Assembly: GCA_964649725.1 (NCBI GenBank)
Contig: CAZYTM010000001.1
Coordinates: 558,001 to 622,000, forward strand
Direction of reading: 5' to 3'
From: CAZYTM01 sp964649725
GTDB lineage: Bacteria; Desulfobacterota; Desulfuromonadia; Geobacterales; Geobacteraceae
Length of the DNA: 64,000 nucleotides
The notes beneath the pieces are model-generated. The model was not told the DNA's origin and made no database searches. It saw only the letters and a list, made by a program, of their open reading frames with translations. The position numbers and the translations under genes were made by a program. Positions 10,165-20,251 of the stretch are shown here, piece after piece; within the stretch, counting starts at the first letter, position 1; the number at the start of each line of letters is the position of its first letter.

Positions 10165-10539
10165 ATGCTATTAATACCTTTAGTCTGTTCTCCATTGTAC
10201 CTACTAGGTGTTTTGTTGTTTGTAGCCACAAGATCTGGAAAAGTACCAGAATGGCTCAGATGGTGGAGGCCTTTAACGAAGAAAATTAACAATCTGATAA
10301 TAGATGATAACTATAGCCATGCAGAAAGAGTAGGTATCGATGGCCTCTCCTTTTTAGTATTTGCGGCTATATTGACTTTTTCATTCATACTAATTTTTCT
10401 AATTATCGATTGTATAAACATAAGTGAACTGTGGATAGGTTTAATTACTGTTTTAATATTATTGCTGTCGAGAAGACTGAACGACTATGTAGTTTTAAAG
10501 ATTATGACCCGATTTCAACTTATTCGGAAGGAAAAATAG
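10165..10539 (+). CDS. Small membrane protein, candidate immunity protein
   Basis: 124 aa, AT-rich, with about three hydrophobic segments (residues about 3-22, 59-82 and 85-102) and a basic C-terminus. AGAGGTG lies 4 nt before the ATG. It begins 46 bases after the RHS stop and shares the low GC of the RHS tip, the usual position of a cognate immunity gene. A membrane immunity protein would suit a toxin acting on the inner membrane or in the periplasm. The pairing is positional inference; no immunity family is recognised. Confidence 0.6.
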   Translation: MLLIPLVCSPLYLLGVLLFVATRSGKVPEWLRWWRPLTKKINNLIIDDNYSHAERVGIDGLSFLVFAAILTFSFILIFLIIDCINISELWIGLITVLILLLSRRLNDYVVLKIMTRFQLIRKEK

Positions 10540-10590
10540 GAGCGGCTTCGTTTGCTGCGTCACGGCAAGATATTCCAGGCCTGCTAAGGG

Positions 10591-11330
10591 AAAAAAGGGA
10601 AGGGGACAGGCTGCTTTTTTAAATAGGATTGAGCTATGCCAAGAGTAACACGAGGTTTGGCCGATGGAATGATATACCACGTTATCAATCGTGGCAACGG
10701 CCGCCAGGATGTATTTCATAAAGACGACGACTTCCGGGCATTTGTCAAATTACTGGGCGAGGCCAAGGTAAAGCATCCTGTAAAGCTTCTCGGATACTGT
10801 CTTATGACGAATCGTTTCCATCTGCTGCTGTCACCAGAGAAGGCCGAAGACCTGAGCAAGTACATGCAATGGCTAATGACCAGCCATGTTCGCCGCTACC
10901 ATCGACACTACCAAACAAGCGGCCATGTATGGCAGGGCAGATACAAGCGCTTCATAGTAGAGCAAGACCGACAGCTATTGACGGTAGTCAGGTACATAGA
11001 AGGTAATCCCATAAGGATACGCCTTGTGCATCGGCAGAAGAATGGCGATGGTCCTCCAATAATGACCGATTGAAGAAAACGGAAAGTAGTCCCTTGGATG
11101 AGTTGCCATTGGAGCTGCCAAAGCAGTGGACCGAGTATGTAAATACCCCATTGACGGACGGAGAGCAGGAGAATATGCAACAATGTGTGAATAGAGGGGC
11201 ACCATTCGGAAGCATAGAGTGGCAAGCAAGGATCTGCGAACTCCTCGGGCTCGAATTGACCATCAGGCCAAAGGGTAGACCGAAGAAGTAGGGACAGGAA
11301 AAGTAGCCTGTCATCTTTTTCCCTTCCTTT
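10591..11330. mobile_element. RAYT/IS200-like element with inverted-repeat ends
   Basis: The transposase remnant is bracketed by related inverted sequences. On the left, AAGGGAAGGGGACAGGCT lies at 10595-10612. On the right, AGCCTGTC (11305-11312) and CCCTTCC (11321-11327) read as its complement with a short insertion between. The right end also forms a local hairpin (GACAGG/CCTGTC). Subterminal hairpins are typical of REP-associated and IS200-like elements. It sits just behind the RHS/immunity pair. Exact ends are uncertain. Confidence 0.6.
10636..11291 (+). pseudogene. Frameshifted REP-associated tyrosine transposase (Y1_Tnp)
   Basis: The first frame (10636-11073, 145 aa) has the Y1 transposase start (GMIYHVINRGNGRQDVF), GYCLM, GHVWQGRYK and RYIEGNP with the likely catalytic Tyr. 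Two lesions are visible. The HUH motif normally reads NHxHLLL but here reads NRFHLLL (CGT for CAT/CAC). Near 11033 the frame shifts: the expected AEEWRWSS block is present only in the -1 frame, as if one base had been lost after CATCGG. The second frame (to 11291) carries the usual RAYT C-terminus (WTEYVNTPLT, RGAPFGSIEW, GRPKK). Together they are close to full length. A sequencing error could explain the shift but not the missing His. Confidence 0.85.
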
Positions 11331-11401
11331 AATTATTGCATATGGTTCATTCCATTTTGCTGACTACATCCTTGAGGACGAGTAATCAACTGAAGGCGTA
11401 C

Positions 11402-11722
11402 ATGAATTCGCTAACTACAGTCTTTTATAGTGATAAGAAAACTGAAGTCTTGCTTGGTGACCATGTTCAAATAAGAATTTGGTGGAAAAAGTTGACAGGG
11501 CGAGTTGTCTACTTGCCTGGGAAATCTAAAACTAATCCGTCGATGGATGTAAATGGACTTTATCGTGTCGGCATCCAGATTGACAACGGTCCATTTATTG
11601 CGACAAATGTTCAACCTGATGCGAATTGCCTAAAAAAGAAGGTTATTTTTTTAAAACGAGATCCCGTGGACATTGATGAATTAGATGATAACCGTGATCC
11701 TTTCGATGAGGAAGAGGGATAA
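11402..11722 (+). CDS. Small orphan protein near the RHS locus
   Basis: About 106 aa from the ATG at 11402 (GAAGG about 5 nt upstream); an earlier in-frame start at 11336 would add 22 residues. The sequence contains LLGDHVQIRIWWKKLTGRVV and YRVGIQIDNG, a compact beta-rich look, and an acidic tail (DIDELDDNRDPFDEEEG). No membrane segment or signal peptide. It could be a second immunity-type gene left from an earlier RHS tip, but this is positional inference and I do not recognise the family. Confidence 0.5.
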   Translation: MNSLTTVFYSDKKTEVLLGDHVQIRIWWKKLTGRVVYLPGKSKTNPSMDVNGLYRVGIQIDNGPFIATNVQPDANCLKKKVIFLKRDPVDIDELDDNRDPFDEEEG

Positions 11723-11822
11723 GGCAGAAGCTAATGGGATAGATTCTACTCGTAAATGCACCACTTGAAGCTAGATGACAGTTACAAATATGAAATTGCA
11801 TATATTGTAATCTGGAGGGAAT

Positions 11823-14800
11823 ATGTTTCGACGTTATTTGGTAATTATTTGCGCAGCGTTGTCCCTTGTTGTATCTGCTGCAGTTGCGCAGGCTCAACTG
11901 CCCCAGATATCAAGCGGCCTCACATACCTCACTTCATCCCAAAACTTAGATGGCACTTGGGGTAGCGGCACATCAATTGTCGAGACAACTGCTGTCACAG
12001 TTTCCGCTCTGGAAACCCTGAAGCTGCTGAACCAGACCGCCGGTACTACCTACACCACCGGGATTTCCTGGCTGCAGTCTCAGACCCCAAAGTCTGTCGA
12101 TTACATCGCCAGAAGGGTCCTCACTCTTGGTCTTACCGATGGTAGCGTTAACGCACTCCTCCCCGCACTTGATACGCTCAAGGGTGCCTGGGGTGGGGAC
12201 GAAGGATATCTGGTCAATAACCTCGACACCACACTTGCCCTCATTGCCCTTAAAACCGCCAACTACCCCAACAACACCATCATCAACCCAGCCTTGGCCT
12301 ACCTGACCGGCTCCCAGAACGCCGACGGCGGCTGGGGCTTCACCAAGGGCGATGACAGCAACGTTTATATGACTGCAGTGGTCTCCGCGACCCTTCAGCA
12401 ATTCCCCCAGATGACTCCTATCGCCACTGCAGTCAATAGGGCAACATCATACCTCCTTGTCCATCAGAACACCGACGGCGGCTTCGGTAGTTCGCCGTCA
12501 ACGGTTTTCGAAACCGCTCTGGCATATGCGGCATTGGCAGCGTTTAACACCAACGAATCGGCATTGAGCAACGCCGTCAACTACCTCACCGCCACACAGT
12601 CTACCAATGGTTCCTGGGTCGATGACCCGTACTCGACTGCGCTTGCCCTCAAGGCGCTCTACCTCTCCGAAAACAGACCATCTCCGCCGCCCCCTCCACC
12701 TGCGGGTGGTAAACTGAGCGGCCTGGTGGTCGACGCCATCACCCGGCAACCGGTTGCTGGGGTAGTCATAGCGCTTGCCAGTAACAATCTGATCAATAGC
12801 AGTAGCGACAGTTCCGGACGCTTCACTCTGGCCGATGTCCCCCCTGGAAGCCAGACGGTCAACTTGACCCTGACCGGCTTTGCGCCTACCTCTGCGGCGG
12901 CAACCGCAGTGGCCGACAGCACCGTTAACCTTGGAACTATCCCCATTATCTCTGCATCTACAACCGGCACTATTGCCGGGAACATCGCCGATAGCTCCGG
13001 CCGGCCGCTGGCCAATGTGACTATAACGGTGAGTGGTGCCTGGAGCGGTAGCAGCAGCACTGCAGCGGACGGGAGTTATTCCTTTACCTTTGTAACCCCT
13101 GGCCAGGTTAGCATAACGGCAACCAAGACCGGTTTTCAGAACATCACCGCTCCAGGTACCGTCTATGCCCGGTCCACACTCTCCTTTTCGCCACGCATGA
13201 GCACCACTCAGTCGCAACTCACCACCGGCACCCTGGTCGGCCGGGTAGTGGACAGCTATTGGGGATTACCCATAGATAGCCTGGCTGAGGAAAAAGGGGT
13301 GACAGTGACCCTTTCGGGCGGCATCTCGGTGGAACCAGACCCGAATAACAGGGGGATGTTCGAGATCAAGGGGCTTGCAGCCAATACCTACCAGGTAATA
13401 GTCGGGAAGAACGGTTTTGCCACCCAGGCCTTCCGGGCGGTAATAACCCCAGGCGGCATTACCGATCTTGGCACGATACGCCTGGAGATGTCGGTCTCCA
13501 AAATGGCCCTGACCGGCAAGGTGACCGATGCGAGCACAGGCGCCCCTCTCGTTGGGGCGGAGGTGACCATCGTTGGGGCCGATTTAACCGGTCGGACAGA
13601 CTCTGCCGGCGTTTACGCCATTACCGATATCCCAGTGCCGGGAATATACAACCTCAAGGTCTCGGCCAGTGGTTATATACAAAATTCCTACACCTTAGGT
13701 TCGGCCCCTTGGACCCAGACCATGGATCTGGCCCTGTCACCGCTGGTGACCAAGGGAGGACTTAACGGGACAGTGGTTGATGTTGCCACAAATCAACCGC
13801 TGGCAGGGGTGCAGATAGCCCTGGTCACCGATTCGTCCGTCAGTACCAGCACTGACAGTGCGGGCATATTCACCTTGACCGCGCTGCCGAGAGGGGTACA
13901 GCAGCTAACCATAGCCCTTGACGGTTACAGCAGCCGTACCTTGACCACAGCCATTACTGTTGGTGCAGTGAGCAACGTCGGGACGATCCCCCTTGCCATC
14001 ACCCCTCTGCCAGCATCCATCCAGGGGACGGTCCGGAATGGAGTAACCAACACCCCCTTTGCCGGGGTTGCGGTCAAGGCGGTAGGGAGCGGCTCCTGGC
14101 AGACGGTTACGGCGCCAGACGGTAGCTACAAAATGGATGACATCGCTCCAGGAGTAGTGACCGTGGCAGCCCATGCCGTGCCTGCGGCAGGATATCAGCC
14201 GGCCCGTATTTCCACTATGCTCGAACCAGGCGGCCTGCTGGTATTCAATCCGGTCCTGTCGACCATGCTGGCCGGTAATGCAGGGATGACGATGCAGACC
14301 GATAAAGCGGTCTACATCAAAGGGGAGACGGTCGGGGTGTCGATCAATCTCAGTAATTACGAAGCAATGGAATACTCCGCCCTACTCTATCTGCAGGCAA
14401 TCGATCCTTCCGGCATGACTATCTACGAAACCAGCCTGACTGTTAATCTTCCTGCCGAGGGTAACCTGCTCAAGGAGTTGAGTTTCGCTCTGCCGGCTAC
14501 TATCGGGGGGAGTTACTCTGTCAGAGGTGACCTTCACGACGATAGCGGCAGGATTATCGCCAGCAGCTCGAAAAATTTAGGTGTTGCCACCAGCCGGATA
14601 ACAGTGACGCCGACTCTCCCTCAGGTATTGGTGGCTGCTGATAACGTAATCCCGTTCCAGCTGGTTAACGACGGTACCCTGGCCGTATCTGCCGGAACTC
14701 TGACGGTGACCCTGAAAGAGCCAGACGGACAACCGGTTTCAGCTACTACGCAAAGCTTTACCCTAGCTCAGGGTGAGAGCAGGTCGATCACGGCTACGGT

Positions 14801-17800
14801 TTCGCTTCCGTCGCTCAAGTTCGGCAGTTATACGCTCTCCTATAGCCAGAGCGACGAGTCGAAAACAGGGGAGAGAGTAGATATCCCTATCAGCAATTCC
14901 TTGTCGATCACCCCCCGTTTCGACAAACCCTCCTACAGGGTCAGGGAGAAGGCTGCCCTGCTGGTAACGCTCGGCAATACCGGACGATTCGCCATCGACT
15001 CTACCGGTACGACGGTCACGGTGTCGGTTCCGGCTGTCGGCTATACGGAGATAAAACCGCTTGCGGTTCCCCCTGCTGCGAGTGGCGCCAGCTTTAGTGA
15101 ATTGCTCTTTGACATGACTATTCCGGAGACAATGATTGCCGGGCAGTATGGCGTTAAGATAGCGGTCACTCTGCCGTCCGGGTCGACGACGGTGCAGACT
15201 GCCCAGCTGATAATCCCGGAATCGGCGCTCACCCTCTCACCGCTAAAGGCCACCTATCTGGCCGGAGAGACCATTCAGCCAGTGTTCGCCAACAGCGGCG
15301 GGGTGGACGAGCCGGTCCAGTACCGGTTGGAGCTCTATGACGCCAAATCTGCCCTGATCGCTGAAGCGACAGGCACCCAGACTACAGCAGCAGGTTCCTC
15401 CATGGCGCTCTCCCTGCTGGTCCCGACAGAGGCGGTGGAGGGGAGCTACAACCTGCTTGTCAACTTCAAAGAGCTGAAGAGCGGCAAAGAAGGTCTGCTC
15501 CCCAACCCGGTTACCATCAATGGGGTGAAGGGGTCTCTCCAGGTCAAGACCGACAAAGAGGTCTACCTCATGACCGAAAACATTACTGCTGGCGCTACGC
15601 TGACGAACAGCGGCACTCCGCTGACCGGCGGCAATCTGCATCTGCAGGTAACGACCGGGCCGGGGGCACAGAGGCAGAAGACCTGGACGACGCAGGCCGA
15701 TTTTCAGACTTGGTTGCGTAATGGCGTGGATACCTATGGGGTGAACGACTGGATCATCCCGGATGATGATTTTAGTGGGTCGACTATAAATGGGGATCGG
15801 TGGAAAAGTTATGTGTACAACGGCGGTGTGCTCCCTGCCATTACCGGAGAACAACTGCAATTAGAAACATCAGGCGTAACAAACAGCATTTCAGGGGTAA
15901 TTTCAAATTTCCAACTTGACGGTGATTTTGATACCCAGATTGATTATGAAATTAATCTTTTTATGAATAATAACTCGCATGCAGTATTTGTTGCGTCTTT
16001 TGATGATGGTAGCTATTTCAGGGTGGGCAGGCAGGGAAATTTCTATCAGACTTATAAAGTATGGCCGGATGATAACCAGGTTACATACACTACCGATACT
16101 AAAGGTAAATTTAGATTGACAAGAACAGGCAATGTGGCAAAAACCTGGTACTGGAACGGAACGCAGTGGATTAATCAATCCACATGGACGGTTTCAACTA
16201 TGCCTGCAAGAATCAATCTCCAAACAACTTCCTTTCTGGGTACTGAGAAGTTGCATGTAAAGTTCGACAACTTCAAGGTCAATTCAGGACGTATCAAAAC
16301 CGAAAACCAGACAGTGGATTCGGTGCGCTTGCTGCCGTTGAATGATAATTTTGATGATGGGGTATTGAATCGGGATAGGTGGGATTTATGGGGGAAAAGC
16401 GATGCAAATGAGTCAGGAGGTGTCTTCCATTTAACAAGCAGCGCTTCATCTGTCTGGCACGGAATCACTCTTAAAGCACCTCTAATGGGAGACTTTAGTG
16501 CAGTATCAAAGTACAAAAACTTCGTCTCAACTCCGAATTTAAGCCTTGGCACGTATCACATGCTGGCAACTGATGGACCTACCGGTTACTACATTATTCG
16601 TGCTTCAGCAAACACAAGCCATTCGATCCAAGGGCTCTCTTTCTTGACAGGGAATATTTACTATTGGGGCTCATATTTCCCATACTTGCCTGATACTGGC
16701 TCATTTCGATTGCGAAAGGAGGGAGTTACCGGTTTTACCGATTACTGGAATGGTTCGGGGTGGACAAACGTTTATTCTGAAAGCAGACTGACGTCCGAAC
16801 CGGTCAAAATCAAACTTTACACGCTTTCCTCGGAAGCAGGCCAACCGACAATATCAGCCGATCTGGATAGTTTCTACACATATTCCGGCGTCTATGCACC
16901 CAGCGGCACCATAAGCCTTAAGCAAGATTCAGGTATGACAAATGCGAAATGGGGAAAAATCATCTTTACTGCAACGCAGCCTGCCGGCACCTTGATCAAA
17001 TTCCGAACCCGCACTGCCGAAACTGCCGTAGGCCTCACCACATCCATCTGGAGCGACTATCTCACTACCAGCGGTTCTGCCATCACCAGCCCAGGGGCAA
17101 GATGGATCGAGGTCGAGGCGACGCTGGCCACTGCCAATACAAATGTCACGCCATTGCTCCATGATGTCACCGTCACCTATACCGGGCCGCCGAACGAAAT
17201 CCTCTGGCAGACTGACGTTCCTGTGAACCTTTCCCAGAATGCTGTATCAGAACTTAACAAAACCATCGGCACTCTGGGCGTAATCGGCAAACTCTATCTG
17301 CAGGGGGTTGTGACCTCTGCAACCGGGCAGACCGTGGCCTCTTCCGAATATCCTTTCTACATCGCCCAGGGGAACACTCTTATCACCATGGCTACAGATA
17401 AGAAGCTCTACCGTCCGGGTGAGCCGGTAACCATCTCCGGCCAGGTGAAGAACCTGGCGACTATTGCCGCAACCAACCTTTCCCTCGTTCTCAAGACCGG
17501 TACCGGGCAGACCCTGTACACGGAGATTATCAACATCCCGGCTGGAGGTACGTACCCATTCAGCACTACGACAACGGCGGAGGGGAGCGGTCTGGTTGCC
17601 CTGTTTACATCGGTATCGCAGAACAGCGCCATTCTTGCCGAGATTGCCGATCAGTACGAGATCGCTCTTCCCAATGTTACGGCTGTTTTCTCGGCTCCTG
17701 ATGCTACCGCTAACGAACCGTTTGCCGTTACCCTGGCTCTGAACAACAGCGGCAAGACCGATGCGACCATTGGCGCACGGATTAGCGACGATGCCGGCAT

Positions 17801-20138
17801 AGTGGCAGAGATTCAGCAGCTGACAATACCTGCCGGGGAGAGCAGGCTGTTGCAGTATATCCGGCAGATAACCGCTGCCAACAGCTATACGGCAGTACTC
17901 AGTGGCGACCTGAACCAGACGCTTACCAAGTCGGTGGCATATGCAGCAAACCCTGCCACTACAATCGATCTGGTGACCAAAATCGTAACAGACAAGATAT
18001 ACTTCAATGCCAATGAGCAGGTAGCCATTACTGCGAAAGTGACAAACAGGAGTGCCGACTTCATAGCCGAAAACCTCTCTGCTATCATTACTGTTATCGA
18101 TAGCCAGGGGAGAGTCCTCTATACAGATCAATCAAACATAGCGCAGCTTCTTCAGGGGCAGACAGCAACCATCAACAGGTACTGGAATAGCGGTGCCAGC
18201 CCTGCGGGTAATTACACTGTCAGAATTGTACTGGTGAATGTCAATACGTTACTAAGCATGTCGAGCGGAACTTTCGAACTGCTCGCTTCGTCGCAGACCG
18301 TTACCGGCTTGGGCACTGCTCTTAAGGGGACTATTGCGGCTGCGCAGAGTCCGGTCGAATTCGGCAGGGATGGAGCGATTAACTTCAGCGTTTCGAACAG
18401 AGGGAATGAAGACCTTTCGTCATTAGTAATAAATCTCATTGTGGCCGATCCTGAGACACAGCAGGTGGTGCAAAGCCGCAGCTGGAACCTCTCTCTGCAA
18501 CGAAACGGCAGCGTTTCCGACCAGGTAACTCTGCCGGCTGCACTGTTGGCGATTCGACCATATCTGGCGTTGCTCCAGGTTGCCACAACTACTCTGACAG
18601 AGCCCAAGACCATTGCCAGCGTAACTTTCGAGGTAAAGGACCTTACCCCTCCGCTCCTGACTCTCTCTACCCTGGCGGACGGTAGCAACACCAACATCGA
18701 GATCCTCAATATTGCCGGTCGTGTTGTTGACAACAATGCCGTCAAAGAGCTTACCATCAATGGTCAGGCTGTGGCCGTCGCCCTTGACGGCAGCTTCAGT
18801 CATGCACTGCCGCTGGTTGCCGGAGCAAATAAGATCATTACCTTGGCCAGCGACCTGTCGGGTAACCAGAGCAGTGACACCCGGACCATTAAACTGGATT
18901 TGGCAGCTCCGGTGGTGGTCATAACTGCCCCGGCTGATAACAGCAAAACCGCATTGCAGCAGGTTGAGGTGAGCGGGACCGTGGATGAGGAAGCGGTCGT
19001 GCAGATCAAGGTCAAGGATATTCTGTTGCCGGTCAGCAGAAATGGCAACTGTTTCACGGCTATGGCACAGCTTGCAGCAGGGATCAACACCATAGAGTTA
19101 ACTGCAGTAGATCTGGCAGGGAATCAGACGCAGTTGAAACGGACCCTGCTCTACGACAATGGGGTCCCATCGCTGGCCATCACCAATCCTCCCCAGGATA
19201 TCAGGACCAAGCAGAGCAGCATAATTCTGCAGGGTACAGTTACCGATACCCTGACCAAGGTGAGCGTCACTGTCGAGCAGGATGGGGTACTGTTCACTCC
19301 ACCGGTAGTCGATGGAGTATTTACCCAGACGATCGATTTTACGACTGAGAAGACCTATCAGCTGGCGGTGACTGCGACCAATGAGGTGGGGAGTTCGGTC
19401 ACGGCACAGCGGAATATCATCTACGACATCACCCCGCCGCAGTTGTCTATAAATCAGGTGACCACCCCGACCAACCAGCCGAACCAGATGGTGAGCGGCA
19501 CCAGGGAGGATGGCCTGCCGGTGGAGGTTACTTGTGCCACTGCAACGGTTGGAACGGTCTCCTATCCGACCGCCACCAGCTGGCAAGTCGACATTGCTTG
19601 GCTGACGGCCGGAGAGAACCTGGTGACAGCCAGTTCTACCGATCTTGCTGGCAATGTAGCGTCTGCAACTACCCTGATAGTTTTCTCTGCCGAGGCGCCG
19701 GTGATAGCCATTTCGGCCACCCCGACAACTCTATGGCCGCCAAACCATAAAATGGTGCCGGTCAGATTGACCGGCGGGGTTACTACCAATGGCGCGGTGA
19801 TAAAATCGGTGGTAATCTCGGTCAGCGATGAATACGGGATTTACAATTACAACCATCTCCGTTTCGGTGACACTGTGCTGCTAGAGGCCTGGCGTAATGG
19901 CAACGACAAAAACGGCCGGGTTTATATCATCACCGTGGTGGTTACCGATATGTCTGGAAATCGAACGACAGCATCTACCCAGGTCATAGTGCCGCATAAT
20001 ATGCCAGATCAACATGGGCATGACGCAGATGACGATTGCGATCAGGAAGATGAGCACGATAAAGGTCATAGTCAACGACATGAACATAATCATGACCATC
20101 AGCATGATAGCGAACAGGAAGGGAAACAGAAAAAATAA
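11823..20138 (+). CDS. Giant secreted protein: alpha/alpha-toroid, Ig/carboxypeptidase-regulatory repeats and LamG-like domains
   Basis: 2771 aa with a signal peptide (about 1-25). Residues about 25-280 hold four repeats of the prenyltransferase/squalene-cyclase kind (for example QNADGGWGF and QNTDGGFG). A Pro-rich linker (about 287) follows, then six carboxypeptidase-regulatory-like domains (about 294-820, such as LSGLVVDAITRQPVAGVVI). Ig/CARDB-like domains come next, then two related concanavalin/LamG-like domains (about 1315-1690; each opens near DDFSGSTINGDRW or DNFDDGVLNRDRW). More CARDB and bacterial Ig repeats lead to a C-terminal tail very rich in His and Asp (about 2725-2771). Codons for the LamG-like part are more AT-rich than the flanks. 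GGAGG precedes the ATG. Probably a surface or secreted adhesin-like protein; the substrate is unknown and no anchoring motif was seen. Confidence 0.85.
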   Translation: MFRRYLVIICAALSLVVSAAVAQAQLPQISSGLTYLTSSQNLDGTWGSGTSIVETTAVTVSALETLKLLNQTAGTTYTTGISWLQSQTPKSVDYIARRVLTLGLTDGSVNALLPALDTLKGAWGGDEGYLVNNLDTTLALIALKTANYPNNTIINPALAYLTGSQNADGGWGFTKGDDSNVYMTAVVSATLQQFPQMTPIATAVNRATSYLLVHQNTDGGFGSSPSTVFETALAYAALAAFNTNESALSNAVNYLTATQSTNGSWVDDPYSTALALKALYLSENRPSPPPPPPAGGKLSGLVVDAITRQPVAGVVIALASNNLINSSSDSSGRFTLADVPPGSQTVNLTLTGFAPTSAAATAVADSTVNLGTIPIISASTTGTIAGNIADSSGRPLANVTITVSGAWSGSSSTAADGSYSFTFVTPGQVSITATKTGFQNITAPGTVYARSTLSFSPRMSTTQSQLTTGTLVGRVVDSYWGLPIDSLAEEKGVTVTLSGGISVEPDPNNRGMFEIKGLAANTYQVIVGKNGFATQAFRAVITPGGITDLGTIRLEMSVSKMALTGKVTDASTGAPLVGAEVTIVGADLTGRTDSAGVYAITDIPVPGIYNLKVSASGYIQNSYTLGSAPWTQTMDLALSPLVTKGGLNGTVVDVATNQPLAGVQIALVTDSSVSTSTDSAGIFTLTALPRGVQQLTIALDGYSSRTLTTAITVGAVSNVGTIPLAITPLPASIQGTVRNGVTNTPFAGVAVKAVGSGSWQTVTAPDGSYKMDDIAPGVVTVAAHAVPAAGYQPARISTMLEPGGLLVFNPVLSTMLAGNAGMTMQTDKAVYIKGETVGVSINLSNYEAMEYSALLYLQAIDPSGMTIYETSLTVNLPAEGNLLKELSFALPATIGGSYSVRGDLHDDSGRIIASSSKNLGVATSRITVTPTLPQVLVAADNVIPFQLVNDGTLAVSAGTLTVTLKEPDGQPVSATTQSFTLAQGESRSITATVSLPSLKFGSYTLSYSQSDESKTGERVDIPISNSLSITPRFDKPSYRVREKAALLVTLGNTGRFAIDSTGTTVTVSVPAVGYTEIKPLAVPPAASGASFSELLFDMTIPETMIAGQYGVKIAVTLPSGSTTVQTAQLIIPESALTLSPLKATYLAGETIQPVFANSGGVDEPVQYRLELYDAKSALIAEATGTQTTAAGSSMALSLLVPTEAVEGSYNLLVNFKELKSGKEGLLPNPVTINGVKGSLQVKTDKEVYLMTENITAGATLTNSGTPLTGGNLHLQVTTGPGAQRQKTWTTQADFQTWLRNGVDTYGVNDWIIPDDDFSGSTINGDRWKSYVYNGGVLPAITGEQLQLETSGVTNSISGVISNFQLDGDFDTQIDYEINLFMNNNSHAVFVASFDDGSYFRVGRQGNFYQTYKVWPDDNQVTYTTDTKGKFRLTRTGNVAKTWYWNGTQWINQSTWTVSTMPARINLQTTSFLGTEKLHVKFDNFKVNSGRIKTENQTVDSVRLLPLNDNFDDGVLNRDRWDLWGKSDANESGGVFHLTSSASSVWHGITLKAPLMGDFSAVSKYKNFVSTPNLSLGTYHMLATDGPTGYYIIRASANTSHSIQGLSFLTGNIYYWGSYFPYLPDTGSFRLRKEGVTGFTDYWNGSGWTNVYSESRLTSEPVKIKLYTLSSEAGQPTISADLDSFYTYSGVYAPSGTISLKQDSGMTNAKWGKIIFTATQPAGTLIKFRTRTAETAVGLTTSIWSDYLTTSGSAITSPGARWIEVEATLATANTNVTPLLHDVTVTYTGPPNEILWQTDVPVNLSQNAVSELNKTIGTLGVIGKLYLQGVVTSATGQTVASSEYPFYIAQGNTLITMATDKKLYRPGEPVTISGQVKNLATIAATNLSLVLKTGTGQTLYTEIINIPAGGTYPFSTTTTAEGSGLVALFTSVSQNSAILAEIADQYEIALPNVTAVFSAPDATANEPFAVTLALNNSGKTDATIGARISDDAGIVAEIQQLTIPAGESRLLQYIRQITAANSYTAVLSGDLNQTLTKSVAYAANPATTIDLVTKIVTDKIYFNANEQVAITAKVTNRSADFIAENLSAIITVIDSQGRVLYTDQSNIAQLLQGQTATINRYWNSGASPAGNYTVRIVLVNVNTLLSMSSGTFELLASSQTVTGLGTALKGTIAAAQSPVEFGRDGAINFSVSNRGNEDLSSLVINLIVADPETQQVVQSRSWNLSLQRNGSVSDQVTLPAALLAIRPYLALLQVATTTLTEPKTIASVTFEVKDLTPPLLTLSTLADGSNTNIEILNIAGRVVDNNAVKELTINGQAVAVALDGSFSHALPLVAGANKIITLASDLSGNQSSDTRTIKLDLAAPVVVITAPADNSKTALQQVEVSGTVDEEAVVQIKVKDILLPVSRNGNCFTAMAQLAAGINTIELTAVDLAGNQTQLKRTLLYDNGVPSLAITNPPQDIRTKQSSIILQGTVTDTLTKVSVTVEQDGVLFTPPVVDGVFTQTIDFTTEKTYQLAVTATNEVGSSVTAQRNIIYDITPPQLSINQVTTPTNQPNQMVSGTREDGLPVEVTCATATVGTVSYPTATSWQVDIAWLTAGENLVTASSTDLAGNVASATTLIVFSAEAPVIAISATPTTLWPPNHKMVPVRLTGGVTTNGAVIKSVVISVSDEYGIYNYNHLRFGDTVLLEAWRNGNDKNGRVYIITVVVTDMSGNRTTASTQVIVPHNMPDQHGHDADDDCDQEDEHDKGHSQRHEHNHDHQHDSEQEGKQKK

Positions 20139-20224
20139 CTCGTCGTCTAATTTTAAAATGTATATGACTGGATTATCGGATCACCAATTCTATCTATTCG
20201 CAATCTATCCAGATTGGTAACAAC

Positions 20225-20251
20225 AAAGGGCGGGGACATCCCCCGCCCTTT
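20225..20251 (+). terminator. Terminator hairpin after the giant protein gene
   Basis: AAAGGGCGGGG pairs with CCCCGCCCTTT around a 5-base loop, about 85 bases after the stop codon. The T-run is short, but position and stability fit transcription termination of the 8.3-kb gene. Confidence 0.65.
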
